Positions 1-5,573 of a stretch of DNA of 7,638 bases are shown here, one piece after another. A program made the position numbers and the translations under genes. The notes below the pieces were generated by a model. It saw only the letters and a program-made list of their open reading frames with translations, searched no databases and was not told the origin of the DNA. Position 1 is the stretch's first letter. Each line of letters starts with the position of its first letter. This DNA is from Thermoplasmata archaeon (GTDB taxonomy: Archaea > Thermoplasmatota > Thermoplasmata > Thermoplasmatales > GCA-001856825), in the NCBI GenBank assembly GCA_021831005.1, contig JAKBNO010000073.1, forward strand, positions 1 through 7,638, read 5' to 3'.

Positions 1-2
1 GG

Positions 3-406
3 AGTCCCACAGAAATACCTCTTCTTTCTAACGAAATCAGTCAAATCTATGCTGCACTTAATTTTCTTTCTTTGTTTTGGATCGGTTTGACATTTGCTGT
101 CGTAGTTACAGCGATACTTTACTCCCAAAAAATTAAGTCGAAAATAATCTCGGGAGGAACTTCTATTTTTGTGGATATCCTGTCCATGTGGTTCGGCATC
201 TATTCGGTTATGGGACACGGCGGTGTGTACTTCAGATGGAGCTTCTTCTATCTTGGGTTGATTTCAGACGCATCCCATTAGTCAACACATATGAAGTGTT
301 GATGCCTTATCTTTTGATAGGGCTTGTCCTAAGTTCGGCAGGCATTTACTTATTGATTTCAAAGTCAAGAAATAGATGGATCACTTACATTCAACATAGC
401 GTGTAA
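3..406 (+). pseudogene. 3' part of an unrecognised integral membrane protein, apparently frameshifted
   Basis: I do not recognise the family. The reading frame starting at base 3 is open from the window edge to a TAG at 279-281 and gives 92 residues, so the true start lies to the left. Residues about 19-40 form a clear membrane helix (core FWIGLTFAVVVTAILY). A second hydrophobic stretch (core SMWFGIYSVMG, then FFYLGLIS) follows a short charged loop with QKIKSK. Translation in this frame then stops, but frame 2 continues directly with another convincing membrane helix (core YLLIGLVLSSAGIYLLIS) followed by basic residues SKSRNR, ending at TAA 404-406. Together the pieces read like one multi-helix protein with a -1 shift somewhere in about 240-283. 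No classical slippery heptamer is visible there, so a real lesion or a one-base sequence error is more likely than programmed frameshifting. The alternative is two overlapping small membrane proteins, the second from GTG 188, but the upstream part of that frame has poor composition. Confidence 0.5.
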
Positions 407-429
407 CAGTTAGCAGTTTCTCTAGAGAT

Positions 430-462
430 CTGAAGTCAAGGCAATTAGAGAATATTCTTCAG
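430..462. repeat. inverted repeat in the convergent spacer (possible terminator)
   Basis: The spacer between the membrane protein stop (406) and the FAH gene stop (523) holds a perfect 6-base inverted repeat, CTGAAG at 430-435 and CTTCAG at 457-462. It also contains two perfect 10-base palindromes, TCTCTAGAGA at 419-428 and AGAATATTCT at 449-458. A further CTGAAG occurs at 514-519 and could pair with the same CTTCAG. Both flanking genes end here, so a transcription-end role is plausible. No strong T-tract follows on either strand, which is what archaeal termination normally uses, so the assignment is weak. Confidence 0.3.
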
Positions 463-522
463 TATATTATCGGATAAGCTGTCAAAATATTTGTGCGAAT
501 GTTCCTAAAAGTTACTGAAGAA

Positions 523-1371
523 TCATTTAAAAGTGCTCTTCAACGTTCCAAGTCCTTCGATACTTACTTCTACGGTGTCTCCGGCCTTCAACCAGTGTTT
601 ATCTTTGTCTTTCATCCCCAGGACAACCCCGTCTGGGGTCCCTGTTGAGATTACGTCTCCAGGGTAAAGGGTGAAGTAGTGTGAGATGTAAGAAACTAAC
701 TTTTCAACTGAGAATATCATATTGCTGGTGTTGGAATTCTGACGAACTTCTCCGTTCACTATTGTTTCGATCCTCAGATTCTGGGGATCCTTGATCTCAT
801 CCCCTGTTACAACTGAAGGTCCATTGGGATAGAAACCTTCAAGACTCTTCCCGAGAAGATACTGGGTTGTTCTGTATTGCAACTCTCTGGATGAAATATC
901 ATTTCCAATGAAATAGCCGAAAATATACTCTTTGAAATCTTCGTTTACATTTCTCGCAGTTTTTCCGATCATTATGCCCAGTTCCCCTTCATAATCCATC
1001 TTTAGACCCAATTCAGGAATATTGATGCTTTCTAAATGACCTGCGAGTGCATCCGAAAACTTGCTGAAGAGGACTGGATGTTCTGGTATTTTCTTCTCTG
1101 TCTCTTCTACATGGGATCTGTAATTCAATCCGACGCAGATAATTTTCCCCGGTTTCCCAACCGCAGGCGCATAATCAAACTTCTTTACGTCGAGGTGTGA
1201 ATGATTTCCTTTTTTCAATTCTTCCCTTATCTGTGTAACTCTGTCAAAAACGTTGATTAGGTCAATAGAGTTTCTGTCTTCATTCAGTAGATCAGCTACT
1301 GGCACGAATTCACCTTTTTCCTCAACTACCAATAAAATTTTTCCATCAATTCTCAACCTGGAAAATTTCAT
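523..1371 (-). CDS. Fumarylacetoacetate hydrolase (FAH) family protein
   Basis: This is a 282-residue soluble protein of the FAH superfamily, a metal-dependent fold that hydrolyses, isomerises, decarboxylates or dehydrates 2-oxo acids and acylpyruvates. The N-terminal 70 residues form the usual small variable domain. The catalytic domain begins with GLNYRSHVEE (81-90). The metal-binding acidic pair sits in DYEGELGIMIGK (E128 and E130), and its third ligand is probably D158 in FGYFIGNDIS. The substrate-loop motifs GKSLEGFYPNGP (174-185) and STGTPDGV (242-249) are intact, so the enzyme should be active. Length is normal for the single-domain bacterial/archaeal type. The ATG at 1369-1371 is preceded by a TATA-like box and no ribosome binding site, which fits a leaderless mRNA. 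The gene lies 62 bases after the GH57 gene and probably has its own promoter. Substrate cannot be read from sequence; acylpyruvase, hydroxyhepta-dienedioate isomerase and 2-keto-3-deoxy-sugar-acid dehydratase are all possible. Confidence 0.92.
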   Translation of the reverse strand: MKFSRLRIDGKILLVVEEKGEFVPVADLLNEDRNSIDLINVFDRVTQIREELKKGNHSHLDVKKFDYAPAVGKPGKIICVGLNYRSHVEETEKKIPEHPVLFSKFSDALAGHLESINIPELGLKMDYEGELGIMIGKTARNVNEDFKEYIFGYFIGNDISSRELQYRTTQYLLGKSLEGFYPNGPSVVTGDEIKDPQNLRIETIVNGEVRQNSNTSNMIFSVEKLVSYISHYFTLYPGDVISTGTPDGVVLGMKDKDKHWLKAGDTVEVSIEGLGTLKSTFK

Positions 1372-1398
1372 GTTTTTCGATACCCTATCACATCCATG

Positions 1399-1405
1399 AT
1401 AAAAG
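1399..1405 (-). promoter_or_regulatory. TATA-like box for the FAH gene
   Basis: On the minus strand this reads CTTTTAT, a good match to an archaeal TATA element. Its centre is about 31 bases before the FAH start codon, which puts the expected transcription start within a few bases of the ATG. No Shine-Dalgarno-like sequence precedes the ATG (the adjacent bases are CGAAAAAC), which supports leaderless transcription separate from the upstream operon. Confidence 0.5.
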
Positions 1406-1433
1406 ATTCAAGGGATTGTACCCATTCGTTCCT

Positions 1434-2570
1434 TCACTGTTTCTTGTAAAAGCACTTCAACCTAAAGTCTTCAATAATGTTTTTGAAATGGATATACGCA
1501 TCGTATGGGGACCCATACGGATTGAAGTAGGAATGAACCTCCTGATCTGCAACTCCCGCTAGAGACATATAGTACAGGTGGTCTGTTGTTTGAAGGTACC
1601 TCCAGGTCTCCTTATCTGCACAATTTGAAAGTGACTTAAGGTCCTCAAAAGCGTCCCTTTGCATGTCGTTGCCCAACCATGCACTGAGGTCACGAGATGT
1701 GTCAGCCCAGGATGTGTAGTTAGGCACGGAGATTGTGTTGCACGGTTTCAACGACTGTCCTATTTCAGAAATGGTAGAAAATTCCATTCCCCTAGACTCA
1801 ACCTCTTTCGGAAGTGCTTTCATAAATTCGAAGATTCCCGTTTCTTTCCATTGATGTTCGCCGAAGGTTTCATAGTCCATGAAGAGGTTGATCACATCCC
1901 CTGGAGCATCTGCGAGCCACTTTGCATATTTGTCTGCATACAACGGATAATCGTTCCACGATCGATTTGAAAACCTGAACGAAACATCGTCGCTCAACCT
2001 GTAGTTCCTAAGGAGAAGATTCTGACCGTATGGATTCGAGTATAGATAGTTTGGATCATGGTTCTTGATCAGCCGATCGGTTCCCTCTGCGATTATATTT
2101 TTATACCCCATTTCGTGGGCTAATCTGCCTATCTCATTGCTATAGATGAGTAGATCGGAACTCAACGTCGTTGGTGTTCTATTGAAAAGAGTCTTTATCA
2201 GGTCGCTATCCAATTTGACCTGTTCCTTGAACTCCGGTTCGTTCCAGAGTGATGACAGGCTGTGATAGTAAGTTTCAGCAACTATCTCTCCTCCACCAAC
2301 ATCAAAATATTCCGCAAATTTGTCTATCACATCCTTCCTTGTCCTAAGAAGGGCCTCAAGAAGTACCCCCGAAATTGAAATTGACGATTTGATTCCAGAG
2401 TCTATCAACATTTGGGTCGCTGGGATGTAGCACTTATCCGAGACCCTATTCAGTATCTCAGCATTTCTGTCGTCCCAGAAGTACTCGTGGTTCTTTCCTA
2501 TTTCATTAGCCTTGTAATATCTGATTCTCCTGGGCTGGTGAACTTCGAAAAAGAAAACTATTTTCTTCAT
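1434..2570 (-). CDS. GH57 alpha-amylase-like protein, probable nucleophile lost
   Basis: This 378-residue protein belongs to glycoside hydrolase family 57, closest by motif to the methanogen-type alpha-amylases. Motif 1 is HQP (11-13). Motif 2 is GGGEIVAETYYHSL (92-105). Motif 4 is LFMDYETFGEHQW (229-241) with the expected general acid D232. Motif 5 is YTSWADTSRDLSAWLGN (285-301). Motif 3 is the oddity. Where I recall active relatives having FRNTELIYNN with Glu as nucleophile, this protein has LSSDLLIYSN (136-145), so the aligned position is L140 (codon CTA), with Asp at 139. It may therefore lack hydrolase activity, as described for a group of GH57 'alpha-amylase-like' homologues. E146 and E162 also lie nearby but seem to be other conserved family positions. 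There is no signal peptide. The ATG overlaps the GT4 stop (ATGA), with GGAGGTG 11 bases upstream, indicating coupled translation. GH57 membership is secure; activity is uncertain. Confidence 0.9.
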   Translation of the reverse strand: MKKIVFFFEVHQPRRIRYYKANEIGKNHEYFWDDRNAEILNRVSDKCYIPATQMLIDSGIKSSISISGVLLEALLRTRKDVIDKFAEYFDVGGGEIVAETYYHSLSSLWNEPEFKEQVKLDSDLIKTLFNRTPTTLSSDLLIYSNEIGRLAHEMGYKNIIAEGTDRLIKNHDPNYLYSNPYGQNLLLRNYRLSDDVSFRFSNRSWNDYPLYADKYAKWLADAPGDVINLFMDYETFGEHQWKETGIFEFMKALPKEVESRGMEFSTISEIGQSLKPCNTISVPNYTSWADTSRDLSAWLGNDMQRDAFEDLKSLSNCADKETWRYLQTTDHLYYMSLAGVADQEVHSYFNPYGSPYDAYIHFKNIIEDFRLKCFYKKQ

Positions 2571-3667
2571 AGAGAGTTGTACACCTCCAGCGTCTTTATT
2601 GCAGCACGTTCCCAGCTAAAGTTCAAGGCCTCAATCCGGCCTCTCTCTCCCAAAATTTCCCTGAGGGGGCGATGCTTCAGGACAGAGTTGACATAGTCAC
2701 TCATTCGATCGACGTCCCAGAAATCACACTTCAAGGAATTGAAAAGGGCTTCCCCAACGCCGGTTGTCTTGCTTATCACCGTGGGGGTTCCAGTCGACAT
2801 TGATTCAAGGACTGTCATCCCAAACGGTTCTGACACTGCAGGCAACACAAAGACGTCGCTATCTCTGTACAATTTCACCGCTGACGCTTCGTCAACGAAA
2901 CCAGTGAATTCGAAATTGCTTCCCAGACCAAACCTGTCCACCATTTCTTTGATCTGCCAGTACTGATCCCCCGTCCCAGCTATAATGAACTTCACGTCAT
3001 CGACAATTCTTAGAACCTGTTTTGCGAGTTCGACGAAGAAGGTTGGGCCCTTTTGAGATGTCACTCTTCCGAAGTAGAGAACAGTGCTCCTCGAGCTGTA
3101 GTTTTTCTTTACATTTGAAAAAATTGAAGAGCTTACGCCATTGTAAACCACCGTAGTGTTGCCGTGCCCTCCGTATAGAACTCTCAGAATCTTGTCGGTG
3201 TAACCTGAAACGGTAATGACTCTATCTGCCCTATTATAACCCTCCTTTTCGATCGACATTATCCTCTCTTGCGGGTTAAAATTTCCAGACCTATCGTACT
3301 CTGTACTGTGAAATGTTACTACAAGCGGCAGGTCATATTTCTTTTTCAGTTTGATGGCAGCAGGTACCGTTATCCAGTCGTGGGCGTGAATAATGTCAGT
3401 ATGCGGATCGAAGGTCTCAACCAGTCTTGCGTTGTATTCCAACACCATATCATAGAAATCTCCTGAGGTTGAATAGGGACTCCCGAGCTCTCCAATATTT
3501 ACTTTGGTCACGCCAAATGGGTAATGATCTGATAGTTGCGGAAAGTCAGGTACGTATACCACCACTTCCATAACCCCCGATAGAATGGTGAAAAGATTTA
3601 TTGTGTGAATGCCGAGACCCCCGGAAAATGATGGTGGTAATTCCCAGCCAAGTACGGATACTTTCAT
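2567..3667 (-). CDS. GT4-family glycosyltransferase, likely glycogen synthase-like glucosyltransferase
   Basis: This 366-residue retaining glycosyltransferase has two Rossmann domains (GT-B fold). The N-terminal half has the glycine-rich acceptor/donor loop SGGLGIHTINL (15-25), HAHDW (94-98) and TFHSTEYDRSGNF (118-130). The C-terminal half has YFGRVTSQKG (198-207) with the phosphate-contacting Arg/Lys pair, IAGTGD, and the EX7E element EPFGMTVLE (280-288) that binds the sugar nucleotide. The bacterial GT5 KxGG motif is absent (Phe at the Lys position), and the protein is much shorter than GT5 GlgA, so GT4 is the better call. Its place between debranching enzyme and GH57 genes argues for alpha-glucan synthesis; the donor (ADP- or UDP-glucose) is unknown. 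I chose the ATG at 3665-3667, two bases after the debranching-enzyme stop, because the protein then begins MKVSVLGWELPP as the family does. An upstream ATG at 3731-3733 would add 22 atypical residues overlapping the previous gene. A GGAGG at 3681-3685 lies 13 bases before the chosen start. Confidence 0.9.
   Translation of the reverse strand: MKVSVLGWELPPSFSGGLGIHTINLFTILSGVMEVVVYVPDFPQLSDHYPFGVTKVNIGELGSPYSTSGDFYDMVLEYNARLVETFDPHTDIIHAHDWITVPAAIKLKKKYDLPLVVTFHSTEYDRSGNFNPQERIMSIEKEGYNRADRVITVSGYTDKILRVLYGGHGNTTVVYNGVSSSIFSNVKKNYSSRSTVLYFGRVTSQKGPTFFVELAKQVLRIVDDVKFIIAGTGDQYWQIKEMVDRFGLGSNFEFTGFVDEASAVKLYRDSDVFVLPAVSEPFGMTVLESMSTGTPTVISKTTGVGEALFNSLKCDFWDVDRMSDYVNSVLKHRPLREILGERGRIEALNFSWERAAIKTLEVYNSL
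2582..2588 (-). promoter_or_regulatory. Ribosome binding site of the GH57 gene
   Basis: The minus strand reads GGAGGTG, followed by 11 bases and then the ATG at 2568-2570. This strong Shine-Dalgarno match lies inside the last codons of the GT4 gene. It confirms the ATGA overlap start and contrasts with the leaderless starts at the heads of the transcription units. Confidence 0.7.
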
Positions 3668-3669
3668 GG

Positions 3670-5439
3670 TCAGCTCAGGTCCTCCGAGAAAGATCTCAGA
3701 ATCTCCGCATAGCTCCACGCTTGCACTATACATCCCCTAGGTTCGCTCGGTTGGAAACCATCAAATATTTCGGGAACGTAGTTCAACTTTAGTAAAGGAC
3801 CGAAATAAGTTCTAAGGCGATCTTTGCTAGAACCCGAACGAACAGAAGCGGATACATAGGGACCAATGAGCCACGGCCAGATCGTTCCGTTGTGATATGC
3901 CCTGTCACGCGAACACTGATCACCCCAATAAATTCCTACGAATCTCTTATCACTGGGTGAAAGACTTCTCAGACCGTATGGCGTGACGAGATCAGTTACG
4001 CTCTTCTTGTAATTCCTGAAATTCTCAAGCACTGGGTAAGGAAGCGAAAATGCCAAAAGCATGTTCGGTCGAATCGAATGGTCATCAGGATCGGCGATGT
4101 CTTTTACAGAATCGTTATAAACAAACTTCTTGTGGAATTCGTCTCTGGTAGTCTGTATCAGCCCGCTCAATTTGTCAGGGAATTCTTTTCGCGTTGTGAC
4201 ATAAAATTCCCTCAGGCTCAGGAGGGAGTTGTACCACAATGCATTGACTTCAACGGTCTTGCCCTCCCTAGGAGTCTCAAACTGGCCGTTGCAATTCCCG
4301 TCCATCCACGTTGATCCCGGAGGTGAATGAACCAGCGAGTCTTCGATCCTGATTCCATTGTACCCTTCTATGTAGTTCTCCACTATGAGTTTGCAGAACT
4401 CAAGGACGCTCTCAAGGAACGGCAGGTCGTTTGTGTAATCCATGTACTTCTTGACGGAATATATGTACCAGAGGGGAGAGTCAGAAGGGGTTGATTTCTC
4501 ACCGATGTAACTCGTGAACTTACCATCTGGAAATTTTTCTTTGAACCTTTCGAGCACCGATTTAGCTACCGCGTACTTCTTTCTAACCAGCAGGAGACCA
4601 GGTAAAGAAATAAAAGCATCCCGTGACCACGAACCGAACCACGGAAATCCAGCTATGATGCTATCGCCTATAGAGAATATATCAGAAATATGTTGAAACT
4701 GTTCTGGGAAAATGTCTTTTCTCAGTTTCGGCATCAGTTGTTTCAGATAAAGTTCCTTAGCAGTCCCTGGATCAATTCTTTCTTCCTCATTTGAGATCTG
4801 AAGATTTATTTCTACCGGAAGTCCAAATTCAAAATAGCCCGGCGTGTAGAGGTCTTCGGAACATGCGTATCCTCTCGTCTTTTCTTCATCATATGTGAAA
4901 TTTCTATACCATTCTTCCTTACTGCGAAAAGTTCCATCAGTCCGGATGTTGAGGTTCTTTCCATCCCTCTCAACAGTGAGTTGCTCTCCCATTTTATATT
5001 GATAAGGAGTGATCCTGTTCATCGATCCCGCATCTCTGATGCCTATCAGAGGAACAAGTCTAACTGAATCGGGAATCTCATCTGATATGGAATATCGTAT
5101 GAACAGGGAATTCTTGGTGGGATGCCAGAAAATCTCTTTCCTTATAGTTGTCCCCTCCGTCTGAAATGTGAATGTGGGAGTTGGGAAAAGAGTATGCTCC
5201 CGCATGCGGGAATAGCCATCCGGATGGATGATATCTCCGAAGAGGTTTGTGTCTAGGTAGTAAGTTTTCTCTCCTATGATTATCTCCTCCCAAATCTTTG
5301 AAAGATAGACTGTCCGAGAAAAGTCCTCATTGAGAGAAACGAACAGTCCGTGGTAAGACCGCGTGTTTGCGAGGGAAGTGGTGGAATAAGAATAATAACC
5401 ATTTTTGTTCGCGATTATCCACTCATTCCCAGATTTCAC
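3670..5439 (-). CDS. Glycogen debranching enzyme, amylo-alpha-1,6-glucosidase (GH133)
   Basis: This 589-residue protein removes alpha-1,6-linked glucose stubs at branch points of glycogen. The N-terminal beta-rich domain (about 1-215) opens with the family signature NGYYSYSTTSLANTRSYHGL (13-32). The catalytic (alpha/alpha)6 barrel contains AGFPWFGSWSRDAFISLPGL (263-282), STWMDG (376-381) with D380 as probable general acid, TPREGKTVEVNALWYNSL (389-406), IRPNMLLAFSLP (457-468), GIYWGDQCSRDRAYHNGT (502-519) and PSEPRG (564-569) with E566 as probable base. All key motifs are present, so it should be active. The start is GTG (5437-5439); a TAA lies three codons upstream in frame, so no earlier ATG is possible. 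It is the first gene of the three-gene operon, with its stop two bases before the GT4 start. There is no signal peptide. No GH13 transferase domain is attached, as is normal for prokaryotic GH133 proteins. Confidence 0.95.
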   Translation of the reverse strand: MKSGNEWIIANKNGYYSYSTTSLANTRSYHGLFVSLNEDFSRTVYLSKIWEEIIIGEKTYYLDTNLFGDIIHPDGYSRMREHTLFPTPTFTFQTEGTTIRKEIFWHPTKNSLFIRYSISDEIPDSVRLVPLIGIRDAGSMNRITPYQYKMGEQLTVERDGKNLNIRTDGTFRSKEEWYRNFTYDEEKTRGYACSEDLYTPGYFEFGLPVEINLQISNEEERIDPGTAKELYLKQLMPKLRKDIFPEQFQHISDIFSIGDSIIAGFPWFGSWSRDAFISLPGLLLVRKKYAVAKSVLERFKEKFPDGKFTSYIGEKSTPSDSPLWYIYSVKKYMDYTNDLPFLESVLEFCKLIVENYIEGYNGIRIEDSLVHSPPGSTWMDGNCNGQFETPREGKTVEVNALWYNSLLSLREFYVTTRKEFPDKLSGLIQTTRDEFHKKFVYNDSVKDIADPDDHSIRPNMLLAFSLPYPVLENFRNYKKSVTDLVTPYGLRSLSPSDKRFVGIYWGDQCSRDRAYHNGTIWPWLIGPYVSASVRSGSSKDRLRTYFGPLLKLNYVPEIFDGFQPSEPRGCIVQAWSYAEILRSFSEDLS

Positions 5440-5458
5440 GTACAGTTAATAAAATTCC

Positions 5459-5466
5459 TTTAAAAA
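5459..5466 (-). promoter_or_regulatory. TATA-like box of the glycogen operon
   Basis: The minus strand reads TTTTTAAA, centred about 23 bases before the GTG start of the debranching enzyme. This predicts transcription beginning at or next to that GTG, a leaderless mRNA. It sits inside CCTTTAAAAAGG (5457-5468 on the plus strand), which is symmetric at 10 of 12 positions. No usable Shine-Dalgarno sequence precedes the GTG at normal spacing. Confidence 0.5.
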
Positions 5467-5482
5467 GGTGATTGTTAAAAGG
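5460..5482. repeat. Direct repeat TTAAAA(A)GG over the operon promoter
   Basis: Two near-identical copies, TTAAAAAGG at 5460-5468 and TTAAAAGG at 5475-5482, lie 15 bases apart in the divergent region. The first overlaps the operon TATA-like box; the second is followed by a purine run (GGAGGGAGAG). They could be a regulator's half-sites or a duplicated TATA element. This is inferred from position only. Confidence 0.3.
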
Positions 5483-5506
5483 AGGGAGAGTAGAAACGAT
5501 AGAGAC

Positions 5507-5529
5507 TTTACCTGATTAAGTGCTGTAAA
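5507..5529. promoter_or_regulatory. Possible operator, TTTAC-N13-GTAAA inverted repeat
   Basis: TTTAC (5507-5511) and GTAAA (5525-5529) form an inverted repeat with 18 bases between corresponding positions. It lies upstream of the glucoamylase TATA-like box within the 134-base divergent region, where a shared regulator of both units would be expected to bind. Five-base arms can arise by chance, so this is only a candidate. Confidence 0.2.
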
Positions 5530-5538
5530 TCTGGATAC

Positions 5539-5551
5539 AAACGGCTAAATA
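5539..5551 (+). promoter_or_regulatory. BRE/TATA-like promoter of the glucoamylase gene
   Basis: The purine-rich AAACGG (5539-5544) resembles a TFB recognition element and is followed by CTAAATA (5545-5551). The centre of that box is 26 bases before the A of the ATG at 5574, the standard archaeal distance to a transcription start, so the mRNA is predicted to begin at the start codon. No ribosome binding site is visible before the ATG. Confidence 0.5.
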
Positions 5552-5573
5552 CCAAGTCTGCACTGACTAGTAG

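Noticed and set aside
419..458. Palindromes TCTCTAGAGA and AGAATATTCT as a possible regulator site or small RNA
   Set aside because: They lie between two convergent gene ends, where no promoter is needed, and there is no box-A element or ORF to suggest an RNA gene; they are noted only as spacer structure.
1659..1970. 103-codon plus-strand open frame opposite the GH57 gene
   Set aside because: It lies antisense inside a gene with clear GH57 motifs; its composition is Cys/Arg/Phe-rich and has no recognisable motif, so it is a shadow frame.
2412..2696. 94-codon plus-strand open frame across the GT4/GH57 junction
   Set aside because: It is antisense to two well-supported coding regions and has no family resemblance or promoter.
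3668..3733. Upstream ATG giving the GT4 protein 22 extra residues
   Set aside because: The added residues overlap the end of the debranching enzyme gene in another frame and do not resemble a GT4 N-terminus; the ATG at 3665-3667 fits both the family and the operon spacing.
5481..5490. Shine-Dalgarno-like GGAGGG purine run in the divergent region
   Set aside because: No start codon with a sustained reading frame follows at ribosome-binding distance, and the glucoamylase ATG is more than 80 bases away; it is more likely part of promoter or operator sequence.
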